Assembly: GCA_026008535.1 (NCBI GenBank)
Contig: BRKX01000001.1
Coordinates: 38,901,817 to 38,965,816 of the forward strand
DNA: 64,000 nucleotides
Direction of reading: 5' to 3'
From: Perilla frutescens
Lineage: Eukaryota; Streptophyta; Magnoliopsida; Lamiales; Lamiaceae
The notes under the pieces are model-generated. The model was given only the letters and a program-made list of their open reading frames with translations. It was not told where the DNA came from and ran no database searches. The position numbers and the translations under genes were made by a program. Below are positions 25,143-35,356 of this stretch, piece after piece (position 1 is the first letter of the stretch; the number at the start of each line of letters is the position of its first letter).

Positions 25143-25975
25143 AATGACGTTTTTCTACAAGTCCGCAATGATGATGTCATATACAGGCCGCTTCCATAAA
25201 ATAAAGACTCGTCGGACCCAATTGAAGTTATAATTTTTATTTAAATGTTGTGTATTTTGTTGGACCCAATTAATTGAAGTTGTAGTTTTTCTTTGAATGT
25301 TTAGTTCTTTTTGTTAATTTCATAATTTCGATTGTAGAACTTTAAAGAATGAAAAATATTTATTTATAAATGCGTTAGATATCGAATCCATCACTAATTT
25401 ACAACTCTTATGTGAACAATTAACATAGGAATGGGGTTTGCTAAACGCAACTGTGGATTACCCAATTACTCAAATTTGAAAAATTAAAATAAAAAATAAT
25501 GTATTTGCAAGCATGCAATTGAAGATGTAGCCGTGGACCAATTAGCTATACAGTAAATGTATGCATGTGATGATTGATGCATGTGAACTGCGTAACATGA
25601 GTCGCTGATCAATTAATTAAACTCATCAATTTTAGGGAGAGTTCCAATTCTGCAATACACTTGAAAATAGAGTAGAAATTTAATGATGCATGCAAATAAA
25701 AATAAAAATAAAAATCTCATTTGCTAGTTGACTACATCAAATATTAAGCACACCATATTCTCTTACTATTAGTAGTTGCACTAGTAAAAGATGGATTTGA
25801 GTGTTTCTCTGCTATTATTTCAAACTGCCATTATTAGTTCACATTTTACAGAGTACATTTGGACTATATATCAAAATAATCAAATATCTTAATTATCACT
25901 TTAGATTTTATATCGAAATATGAAGCCAATTCATATATGGAAGCGGTGGCTCCATCAGTGCTCCGATGCAATTAT
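25143..25975. other. Intergenic, nothing recognised
   Basis: AT-rich sequence without a supported gene or complete repeat. Confidence -1.
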
Positions 25976-25976
25976 A

Positions 25977-26346
25977 TATCTACTACATTTTGTGCAACAT
26001 TTTTATGTGTACTGCACACTTAAAATTAATAATTTTTATTTCATTTTTATCTTTACTTTTAATTTCTTGTGCTTTAAGTTTCATTTTATAATTATTAATT
26101 AAGATACATTCTACCCAATTAGAGTACATAGTTATTTTTTAGTATTTAATGTTGAGAAAAAGTTGATAATTGATTAGTTACTAAAAAATGTTTATATACC
26201 CTAATTGGGTAAGAATGAACCCTAATCAACTAGTGTAAAATTAAAGTAAAACACTAGACATTGAAATTGAAGAAAAAGAATGGAATAAAAATGAATAATT
26301 TTAAGTGTGTAGCACAAAATTGTTGCACTAAATGTAGTAGATGAAG
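25977..26346. mobile_element. Foldback MITE 1
   Basis: Arms of about 165 bp (25977 to about 26150, and about 26166-26346) are inverted copies: CTACTACATT, GTGCAACA, ACACTTAAAATTA, CATTTTTAT, TACCCAATTAG and TTTTTTAGTA recur in reverse order, with a short loop near 26155. No coding capacity. Target duplication unclear. Confidence -1.
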
Positions 26347-27061
26347 TTTTTAAATTTGAGTCTCATTGTATTGGAACAAGTTCATGCAGATTTATCCATC
26401 TTGTGTAGTTCGTAAGCTATTACGTAAGTATAGAATGAAATTTACTAAATGCCGGTGCACATGTATACGTACTGAAGCGCGCGTATATATAATTATTAAT
26501 TAAGTGAGCACCTTAATTAATGATGCAAAAAAGAAAAGAAAATTAAAGAAGAAAAAAGGTTCTATATAGCAAAGTTGTTTGGGTGTATAAGATAACATTC
26601 GTGTCGTCATATATATGATTAATTATAACTGATCGGAGGTCTCAATATCAATATAGACGGGTCCCTATTTATTTTCAAAATAAATATAATGATAACAGCA
26701 AAGGTTGGAGACAAAAGAAAGCATGGGGAATTGAATTATTAGATGCTGAAATTCAAATCTTTCCAAACATAATAATCCAGACAAATATGGCCTCATTGCA
26801 CCAAATTCATTTGCATTGGTCCAACAACACCCTAACCTAATCAAAAATGACAAAACCTCCAAGTTTTTTCATTCAAGTTTTCCTTAGCCTTGAGTTGACA
26901 AAAACTTGATCTAATCACTACCTCTATATATGTTTGGCACCATTGTAATCTTGAAATTATATATATAATGCTAATGTATTAATTAAATTTGCTTATATAT
27001 AATTGAGCTTAATTAATTATTACCAAAATAAAAAAAAATGCCATAATTTTATGCAATTAAA
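26347..27061. other. Intergenic, nothing recognised
   Basis: AT-rich spacer between two MITEs. No gene is supported. Confidence -1.
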
Positions 27062-27510
27062 TGTGGGGAGTTACTAAATGTACTGTTAATTTTACTCTTT
27101 ACACCACAAAAGAAAGAAAATAACAAAAGAAAATAATTTTGAAGTTACTAATTAAATGCCCTTTACTTAAAAAGAAAAAAAAATCAAGAGTGGCACGAAA
27201 ATGAAATTTCGAACTCACCATGATTTTGTTCGAAATTCTATTTTCGAACAATCATGATTTTTAAAATAATTCTCGTTCGAAAGTGGATTTTCTAACGGAC
27301 TCCATGAATTTTTGTTTAAGTACTATTCGAACAAGAGACTTAGAACATATCCATCCCGTTCGAACACTCATCTTCGAACGGAATGCGGAATTGTTTTTTT
27401 TATTAGTAAGTGATTTTAAGTAAATTTATAATTAATAAAAGAAAATGAAAAATAATTTGTAATGCAAAGAGTAAAAATTAAATGAGTTAGGAGATAAGTT
27501 GCCAAAAAAT
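27062..27510. mobile_element. MITE 2 with internal TTCGAA cluster
   Basis: The left end (GGGAGTTACTAAATGTACTGTTAATTTTACTCTTTACACCAC) pairs imperfectly with the complement of the right end near 27455-27505 (TAATTTTTACTCTTTGCATTAC). The centre holds six TTCGAA/TTCGAAC sites between 27209 and 27380, two forming a 13-bp stem (ATGATTTTGTTCGAA...TTCGAACAATCAT). No coding content. Confidence -1.
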
Positions 27511-27644
27511 AGGATTATATATATTATTTACAACAAATTAAATCAAAGGAAAAACAAACGAAACATAAATTTGGTCTGTGTGTGCTTGTGTGTGTGTTTG
27601 CGCGTTTGTTTGTTACAAGTAGAAAGTTGTAACTGGGCACTGTC

Positions 27645-28022
27645 GGATGAGATTCTCTAGTTCAAATTGCGTGTCTTATTCATGTGTTAAATATCAAAAT
27701 TATATAGTAGTTTTAATAATATTTTCATAAAAATAAAATTTATTATATTATTATAACTAATTCTAATTAATATTTATTGCTAAAAATTTAAATTTTAAAA
27801 AATTATATATCTTAAGTTTGGAATAATCAATCCTAAAAATCAATTATATTAATTAAAAAATTGAAAATTAAATATTAAAAAATAATTATAAACCCTAAAT
27901 AATAATGTAAAATTATACTAAATCAAAAGAAATTAAAATTGAAGAAAAAATGAAAGAAAACAAAAGCAATTTTATTATTTGGTACACTGTTGACACACAC
28001 AACTTTGGATTAGAGGATCATG
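27645..28022 (-). mobile_element. MITE 3, copy a
   Basis: Ends GGATGAGATTCTCTAGTTC and, on the complement of the right side, CATGATCCTCTAATCCAAAG, both followed by a TTG(C/T)GTGTC-like block. Its complement aligns with copy b at 37915-38180 along most of its length (TTTCTT..AATTT, TTATTATTTAGG, GCAATAAATAT, TAATAAATTTTAT, ATATTATTAAAACTA). Confidence -1.
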
Positions 28023-28080
28023 CGGAGCGCTTTATGTGATCAATTTCAATTTTTTGCTAATAACTAACAATTATACTATG

Positions 28081-28235
28081 AATGTCCTAGTGGTAACCGG
28101 GGTTGTGTAAGCTTGATCAGATCAAAGATTTCGAGTTCGAATCTCACAAACATCGTTAGGTGTGAGGATGGGCTTTACTCACTATGCACTTTCAGATAGC
28201 GCGCGATTACGGGCTACTCTTATCATAAGAAAAAA
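28081..28235 (+). mobile_element. tRNA-derived SINE (family B)
   Basis: An A-box-like TCCTAGTGGTAACCGG (28085-28100) and a near-perfect B box, GAGTTCGAATCTC (about 28133-28145), form a Pol III internal promoter at tRNA-like spacing. A non-tRNA body follows and ends in AAGAAAAAA. The acceptor stem does not pair, so it is a SINE rather than a tRNA. Confidence -1.
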
Positions 28236-28301
28236 TTATTATGCTAGCTAGACAAGTATTAATTCCGTAACGAACATGAGTGAACATATAATTAGAAAAG
28301 T

Positions 28302-28449
28302 GAATATATATATATATGTGAGTGTGTGTTACATGTATGTATGTATGTATATGTTGAAGGTGATATTGAATATATATATATATATATATATGTGAGTGTG
28401 TGTTACATGTATGTATGTATGTATATGTTGAAGGTGATATTGAATATTT
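28302..28449. repeat. 74-bp tandem duplication with (TA)n and (TATG)n
   Basis: GTGAGTGTGTGTTACATG plus GTATGTAT repeats and GTTGAAGGTGATATTGAA recur exactly at 28318 and 28392. Only the (TA)n length differs. Confidence -1.
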
Positions 28450-29095
28450 CGTATGGAGAATTATTAGGTGGGAATAAAATTGAATACAAAAATGACTAAA
28501 TGAGTAATCAATTGCAACAAGAAAAATAGGGAGGCTAGAGAGCGCAATGCCATTTTAAATATAATGCTCTTGTATGAATCCATTACCTGTAGCTAGGCTG
28601 AACTTGATATGTAGATATAGATAGTGATATGTGACTACGATCTACATCAACATTCATCAACACAAATAATATTATTTAACTGTGTCTTAATCAAAACCAA
28701 TTCATTTGTGTGACAATAATGGAAGACCATTTTTCCCAAGGGTTACATTTCGAGCTTGAGTCATGAGTACTTACACAAGTGCAACGTGTATCTATCTATA
28801 TATATACGCATATATAAATTAATTTATTTTGGGTTGATTTAGATTTAGTGGCCATGATTGCGCACTTAAGCCAAAACGCTCAACATCGGTATAATTGCAA
28901 CTTTAGTTAGTATATATACACTTTCTCAACTATTATTGGTTTCCAATACTTATTTGAAATTTTGAATAGTTGAAGATATATGTATAATAATTGAGTTTGT
29001 TATCTATATATGATTCTAATGTAGAATCGTACATTGAGCGAGAGCTCCCAATTAATATTTGTTAGGCATATACTTACATGCACAAGGTGCATATA
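28450..29095. other. Intergenic, nothing recognised
   Basis: AT-rich DNA. No gene or full repeat structure identified. Confidence -1.
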
Positions 29096-29700
29096 GGCTG
29101 ATGGACGGGTCAAATTCGCGGATCAATCCACTTTGATCCGAATTGACTGGGTCAACCCGTAAAAAAAAATCGGTAAACTCCGTATCAACAGTAACATTTA
29201 AAAGTATCACTCAAAATTCAAAAAGTATCACCTGTATCATTAAATAGTAAGGGGTCTGCCACTTATCTTAAGGGTTTTTGGAGGTGTTTTAGGGGTTTAT
29301 TTTGTGTGTTTTAGGATCTTTTTGGGGGTGCTTTTAGAGGTTTATTTTGTATTTTTTAGGATTTTTTGGGAGGTGTTTTTAGGGTTTTTTATTGTTTTTT
29401 TTATGATTTGCTGGGAGTGTTTTTTGGGTTTTATTTTGTACTTTTTTACGATTTATTAATTTCATTTTAGAGTATAAATTTATGTTTATTTCAAATAAAT
29501 TATATCAAATCGATTTAATTTTAGGGTTCACTAATTTTATTTCAAGGTATAAATTTTGTTGGGAAAATTAAAAATAAAACAAAAAAAAAAAATTGGAAAA
29601 AAAATTTAAAAAATAGCCAAAAAAAAAAAAAACGGGCGCTTGGGCGCCATGCGCCGTCTGATATAGGCGCACGCACGCGCCTTATGCATGCACGCAAGAG
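29096..29700. mobile_element. Repeat related to the 21.8-23.2 kb element
   Basis: Shares with the 21767-23222 element a GGGTCAA terminal-type motif, a block reading TTTTAG.GTTCACTAATT.TATTT.A.GGTATA, and a GCGC-rich segment (29633-29692). It also has diverged repeats of TTTTAGGG(G)TTTATTTTGT (29275-29450). The block order differs from the first copy, and no clear termini were found. Confidence -1.
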
Positions 29701-29946
29701 CTTTTCTATTTGTTGATGTTTTACATGATGGATTAATTTGAGGTGTTTATCATATGTATAGGGAAGGAATTATTGTGGCTCATATTCTAGCACAATTTGG
29801 ATCGACTTGTGATGAGTTATGTACTTAGAATACAAATTTTTCTCAGTGATTAATGAGTTTGATTGAGTAATATATGTTATTTTCTCTGTAAAAAAATGTA
29901 TAATATATAATTATGTTTGTTAGCGGTATAGATAATATATATACGA

Positions 29947-30050
29947 TTTTTTTTTACTTATACACCCGACCTAGTGGTATTGAGGAGATTCAAACTCATG
30001 ATCTTTGATCTCCAAACAGCCTCACTCCACTATTAGATCATCCCCATAGA
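29947..30050 (-). mobile_element. SINE family A, copy 1
   Basis: On the minus strand: A-box region GATCTAATAGTGGAGTGAGG, B box GAGTTTGAATCTC, then CTCAATACCACTAGGTCG and a 3' end GTGTATAAGTAAAAAAAA. The same architecture recurs at 31238 and 33248. Confidence -1.
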
Positions 30051-31237
30051 CTATACGACCATTTTTGTTTATTGTCTATGTAATTAGGAGCTCAATCATG
30101 GGTGTAAACGAGTTGATCTCGTTAAAGCTAAAAGATTGACTCGTTTTATTAATAATTAGTTATTGAATCGAGCTCGGACTCAATTTGTTAGAATTTAATC
30201 GAGCTTAAAAAAATTGCATGTACAAATATATATTGTAATTCAAGTATTCATAATTTTCTCAATAAATATATTATTTTAATTATAAGATAATATAATATAA
30301 TTGATAAAATCAATTATATTTACATAATAAATAGCATTAGTTATGTAGTTATTATGTTTATAAAGAAATTAAAGTATAAAAATATAAGTTAGATATCACA
30401 TTAAAGTTCTATTTTTTCGAATTAACCTAAAGCTCAAATTTCACTCTTTTATGTTAATGATCTCAATAATCAAGCTTCAATTAACTTTTTTCAACTAAAA
30501 TCTAAATAATTTGTGAATAACTCGATTCATTTACAATCCTGTCAAAGTTCCAAAATTCTCTCTCTCAAACCTAATACGAATTGCGTGTGTCCTCAATCCA
30601 CATTACTCTTTTAGATGAGCTTCAGCATTTAGTATTTAATTGCTTTCGCAACTTAATTTGGCCCATTTCTCTAATCCGTAAATTTAATTTATCATAAATG
30701 TTCAACAGCGTTTCGAAGTATTTGGCAGGATTGTAGTGGGTCATCGAGTTCTTGTTGATTCCAAATAGACTCTCGAACTTTGAAAAAAAAAACTCAACTA
30801 GAAAACTCTCTTTTTCTTTTTAGATTTAACGGAAGTTGATGAAATTGTGTGCAAAAGTTCTCTGGCTGAATTCCTTGACACTGTGAAATGTGTGTATGGT
30901 TTGAAAGTTCTTATCATGGGCTCTCTGATGACCACCTTTGATTCGTAAATTGAGTGTTAGACGATGAAGTAAATGGGTATAGATATATATTTCAAAAATA
31001 ATTTTGTGGTTTAAACTTGAAATTTCGGCATCAATTTGATATTAATTAAATGTTGAAATTGAAGTAGAGGTTTGAAATTTCGAGACATGAATTATCTAGT
31101 TGTGATATTAATTTATTCGATTGACCATCAAAGGCACCATAATTGACTTCAGAATTTCACCGCCAACTTTTAAATACACTTTCTTTTCTATTAAATCAAG
31201 TGTAACAAATCAAACTAAATATCAAACAGATTCAGTT
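30051..31237. other. Intergenic, nothing firmly recognised
   Basis: AT-rich. A segment near 30545-30600 (CTAATACGAATTGCGTGTGTCC) resembles the end of MITE 3. Minus-strand sequence near 30690-30790 gives a short open stretch I could not assign. Confidence -1.
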
Positions 31238-31334
31238 GGGATGTTTTAGTGGTGGAGTGAGGTTGTTTTGAGACCATATATTATAGGTTCGAATTTGCTC
31301 AATACCATCCGCTTGGGTGTATGAGTAAAAAAAA
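31238..31334 (+). mobile_element. SINE family A, copy 2
   Basis: GATGTTTTAGTGGTGGAGTGAGG (A-box region), B box GGTTCGAATTTGC, then CTCAATACCATCCGCTTGG and GTGTATGAGTAAAAAAAA. Same order and length as the two minus-strand copies. Confidence -1.
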
Positions 31335-32072
31335 CGAGAATAAAAATGAATTGCAGATCCAATACATATTATCATCCATTTAATTAAGCTACAACAGCTA
31401 AAAAAGTAAACATAGTACTTTACCAAACTAATTAATAAGTTGACGTGTTCAAGCACTTCTATTGGTCTTAAAGTAAAGTTAATGGAACCATGTTATGAAC
31501 TAATTATATGTCGATAAATATAACTAAGGTTTAGTCATTATTGTATCACATCATCTAATTTTCTCTGTTAGTAATGAGTGGAAAAGATTAGTCGCACGGA
31601 TGGATTGATTTTCTATTAATTAATATTAAACAATGTTTTTTACTTTTCCGTAGAAATAATTACTTTTTTTCCCCATAAGGGATCCATACCATGTACCGGA
31701 CATTGATCGGATAAATAAAATGGATCATTGGATCACTGATTCGATCGGTTAAATATATATATCTTAGAAATTTAGAATATAACAAAATTAACCGTATATG
31801 CAAAATAATACCATCATAAACATTAAGTTGCGTTTAAAAATTACAAAAATAATTTTAACAATGAAAAGAAAATATCGTTTCTACAAATGCATTAATAGAC
31901 AATAAATATCCACCGTTCTAAAATATATATTGACTAATATATTAATACAAATAAAATATAGAATTTATGGGTCATATATAATACCTAATTAATAAGAATT
32001 GTTAGAAGGGAATTCTATATTTGAGATTTTTTATATTTTTAAAAATATTATTTTTTAGTAACCGATTCAGAG
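31335..32072. other. Intergenic, nothing recognised
   Basis: AT-rich spacer without a supported gene. Confidence -1.
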
Positions 32073-32288
32073 CAAGTTAATTTGACTGATTTGCTCTGAA
32101 TCAAATTAAATGAAAATTAAGTAATTAGTATAATCAGATCGAACACATGAACAATTCGTGATTCAACCAATTGAACTGCTCAAGTTAATTTGATTGATTT
32201 GCTCTGAATCAAATTAAATGAAAATTAAGTAATTAGTATAACCAGATCGAACACATGAACAATTCGTGATTCAACCAATTGAACTGCT
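32073..32288. repeat. 108-bp tandem duplication
   Basis: Copies 32073-32180 and 32181-32288 differ at about two positions (GACTGAT/GATTGAT and TAATCAG/TAACCAG). Confidence -1.
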
Positions 32289-32754
32289 CAATCCGATTCG
32301 ATTTTGAAAACATTGATGTTTTAAGATGTGGAAAAAAAATTAAAATATTTTTTCCTTCAAATTATGCCACGATAATTTCCAAAAATTTGCATCTTTTTTA
32401 ATATGATATATATCACATAAACATATGACTAATAAATAGACAATAAATTGTATCCAGAAATGATATTGAAAATAAAAAATCAAGAGTAATTCTGCCAAAA
32501 GTAGTAGAATAGTCTAAACCAAATTAAGTCCAATCTTGGACATCCCTTTCCCTGCTCCTGTAAAAGGGGAAGAAGAAAAGTAAAAAATCAATCGGCAATA
32601 GTTAATGCCAAAATTAATAATTCAAAATTTAGGCAAACTTGTATTCAACTAATCCCGCCAAAATTGTACAGACACATTTGCCCAACTTCATACTAGTTCA
32701 CGCGATTTAAAATGTATTTCCAATAATATGAATTTTAAAAAAACTGTAATCACA
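32289..32754. other. Intergenic, nothing recognised
   Basis: AT-rich spacer between the 108-bp duplication and foldback MITE 4. Confidence -1.
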
Positions 32755-33123
32755 ATATGACAAATTGCATTTTGATATACTTACATTTTGGGAATTTTAA
32801 AAAAATAACATATCTTTTCAAAATTAACAAAACAGTGCATAACCATTTTTTCAAATTTTTTATAAATTTAACATTTCATCAATATTCCGCCCGAAAATTC
32901 TATGTACTTGATTTTATTGGATTTCTTGATTGGAGAATTTTTTTACATGGCCAATGAAATAGAACTCTTAAAATGTGATTAAATAAGTAGGATTTAAAGA
33001 CTAGAATATTGATCAAATATTAGATTTGTAATTTTTTTAAAACAATAGTACCGTTTTATTAATTTTGAAAAGGTATGTTTTAAAAACAAATCATGATAAG
33101 TATCAACATGCAATTTGTGAGTT
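32755..33123. mobile_element. Foldback MITE 4
   Basis: The left arm (about 32758-32890) and right arm (about 32985-33121) are inverted copies sharing ACAAATTGCAT, TTGATA, CAAAATTAA, AAAAC.GT, and ATCAATATTC in order. No coding content. Target duplication not resolved. Confidence -1.
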
Positions 33124-33247
33124 TTCTCTCTACAACTTAATTGATGAGTTTTCATCCAACAGTATGTACGTACGTAAGAGATTTCATTTTCAATTTATTT
33201 AAAAACTTGGTTGCGAAGACTGTTAAGCTAATGTTATTGCAAATATT

Positions 33248-33352
33248 ATTTTTTTTACTTACACACACGACATGTGGTATTGAGGAGATTCGAACCCGTG
33301 ACATTTGGTCTCCAAATAATTTCACTCCATCACTAGGCCATCGTCATCGGGA
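33248..33352 (-). mobile_element. SINE family A, copy 3
   Basis: On the minus strand: A box TGGCCTAGTGATGG, B box GGGTTCGAATCTC (the best of the three copies), CTCAATACCACATGTCG and a GTGTGTAAGTAAAAAAAA tail. Confidence -1.
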
Positions 33353-33824
33353 CATTGAAAATATGATTTTAAAATCGCATGAAACATTAAAATCGGTTCA
33401 AAGTTCATTTTTTAGTTGGGAAAATCCTGCATTGCGTACTTACGCCAAAATATTTTAAGAATGTTGCATGCATGAAATGTTGTGAATATTGTGTGTTTAA
33501 AAATATGTGGACTTTATCTCAATATAGTATAGTCATTAAAAACAGATTGAAATAATAGACAAAAACTAAAGAGTGGTTTTAAAATGTTGGAAAAAAGAAA
33601 TATGTAATTTCATTGAATTAAGTGTGAATTATGTACATATATGGTGGTTCTGATAAATATTCCCAATTAACAATTTCAAATTCCATGTAAATATCACATG
33701 ATGAAACCATATTTTATATATGCAGAATATATATTTATATACCTAGTGAGTTATAATTAGAAATGAAAGAATATTACATAGTAAAATTTGTGCGTGATTT
33801 TTTCTTCGGATTTTTTCTTCATGC

Positions 33825-33867
33825 ATGATTACTTATGGATGGGGTTGACAGCTTCTGCAATGATTAC
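33825..33867. promoter_or_regulatory. Candidate HD-ZIP III binding sites upstream of the LITTLE ZIPPER gene
   Basis: GCAATGATTAC at 33857-33867 matches 10 of 11 positions of the HD-ZIP III consensus GTAAT(G/C)ATTAC. A second half-type site, ATGATTAC, lies at 33825-33832. They are about 195-240 bp before the start codon. HD-ZIP III factors are known activators of LITTLE ZIPPER genes in Arabidopsis; binding here is inferred. Confidence -1.
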
Positions 33868-33986
33868 CATCATTGCTATTATTGAATTTAAGCCATCCAT
33901 CAATTTATTATTTATGCACACATCCCTCCACATACCTCTCAAAATTCACAACTTTATAATGTTTATTTAACTACACCCCCATCTAT

Positions 33987-33996
33987 TATATATATA
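33987..33996 (+). promoter_or_regulatory. TATA box of the LITTLE ZIPPER gene
   Basis: TATATATAA about 70 bp before the start codon, followed by a CA-rich leader. The expected transcription start is near 34020, leaving a leader of about 40 bases. Confidence -1.
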
Positions 33997-34062
33997 ATTC
34001 TTCATTTCTTTCATCAAGCACATACACACTGCATTAAACACAAATACAAACTACCCAAGACA

Positions 34063-34419
34063 ATGTGTTGCGGTGCCAATGGAAGGATACAATTGCACCT
34101 TTTTTCGAGTAAACCGAGGCGAACTAGAGTTTGTGTTCTCCGATTATCAAGGTACGTCATGTGTACGTATTCATTTAAAAAATATGTATTTTTGTCGAAT
34201 TATTTTATTTTATCAATACACGTGTTATGCAGCATAAAGAGACGACGGGAAGAGAAGATGGGGAAGGAGATGGAACTGGAGAATTTGAAGCTGTACATGG
34301 AAAACATCAACATATTTGAAGAGAATCAGAAACTGAGGAAGCAGGCTTCCCTTCTCCACCAAGAGAACCTTGCCTTAATGTCTGAGTTTCGAAGGCGCTC
34401 AAACAAATTAATTAAATAA
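34063..34419 (+). CDS. ZPR: LITTLE ZIPPER protein (ZPR1/2-like), two exons
   Basis: Exons 34063-34151 and 34233-34419 join within a Ser codon across a GT-AG intron of 81 bp, giving 91 residues. The second exon encodes the diagnostic zipper: MELENLKLYMENINI, EENQKLRKQASLLHQENLAL, with leucine or hydrophobic residues in heptads, and a basic RRRSNK end. By family, LITTLE ZIPPERs have a leucine zipper like that of HD-ZIP III factors (REVOLUTA, PHABULOSA) but no DNA-binding domain, so they form inactive dimers with them. They act in meristem and leaf-polarity control. The longer N-terminal part (MCCGANGRIQLHLFSS) points to the ZPR1/ZPR2 type rather than the short ZPR3/4 type. A TATA box and HD-ZIP III-like sites lie upstream, consistent with feedback. 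Which paralogue it is cannot be decided from sequence alone. Confidence -1.
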   Translation: MCCGANGRIQLHLFSSKPRRTRVCVLRLSRYVMCTYSFKKYVFLSNYFILSIHVLCSIKRRREEKMGKEMELENLKLYMENINIFEENQKLRKQASLLHQENLALMSEFRRRSNKLIK

Positions 34420-35356
34420 TAATATCAACATATATATTATTGCTTCAGTTAATATTGTATTCATTTAAGCTACGAATTATATTATTATTATTAATATTGT
34501 TACTACTGTTTTTTATGTATTGTAGGTGAATTTCTATCAATAAACACAAGTAGAGGAAACAATCAAATTACCTTAATTGTTGTGTGGTTCTAGTTTTTTC
34601 TATCAATCTAATATATTTTACTTACATTAGTGTCATGTAACTATGTAAGTATATGTTCATTAGCTGGGGTTGTTAAGTGCATGCATATATGATATATGTT
34701 ACAACATGCAGTTATGTGAATTTAATCATCAAAAGTTAATTTTTTATGGGACATTATAGTCTAGCGCAGATTTGTTGTTTTAAGGGCAAATTTAAATATC
34801 GGCGTCAACTTGAAAAAGGTAGCGACAGAATAGTCGCCGCTGATATCGTGGCAGGAAGGGTGTCGTTAATCCCTATTAAGTAACAAGAAAAGCAAATCAC
34901 CGCTAGCTTTGTGACGAATTTGATAGGCGCAATGCCAAAAAAAAAAAAAAATTGTCGTTAATTGTCTTTATACAACCACTATTTTGACTATTTTTCCGAC
35001 CACGAACTTTTGATTACAATTTGTTATTAATAAAAATTTATACGAGTTCGTTGGTTGAAAATCATTATTCATTAGACGCATCAAATTGGTATAAAATCCG
35101 CCCAAAACCCCTCAACCCCTATAGTACATATTTCATTCAAAAAAATTAATTATGGCAGTGCAAAATGTCGGTAATTGATATATATTTTTGAAAAAAAGAA
35201 AAAGAAAACAGAGAAAGGAAATGGAGGCACCTGCAACCGTTCCACACGAGAGTTGCCCTTGGTTATTTATCGTATTGTAATGCTCATTAACAAACTATAC
35301 AATCCAATTTAATATGAAAACTGAAATATTAAAAGGCAACTTACCAACTGAGTAAA
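34420..35356. other. Intergenic; possible CACTA fragment
   Basis: 3' UTR and spacer. The stretch 34760-34960 has TAGCGACAGAATAGTCGCCGC and TGTGACGAATTTG motifs that resemble CACTA-type subterminal repeats, but no CACTA terminus is visible. Confidence -1.

Noticed and set aside
28081..28150. Possible tRNA gene
   Set aside because: A and B boxes are present but acceptor, D and anticodon stems do not pair; a SINE fits better.
30690..30790. Minus-strand coding segment
   Set aside because: A short open stretch with an early stop and no recognised family.
34760..34960. CACTA element
   Set aside because: Only subterminal-like TAGCGAC/GTCGC motifs; no CACTA terminus or 3-bp duplication found.
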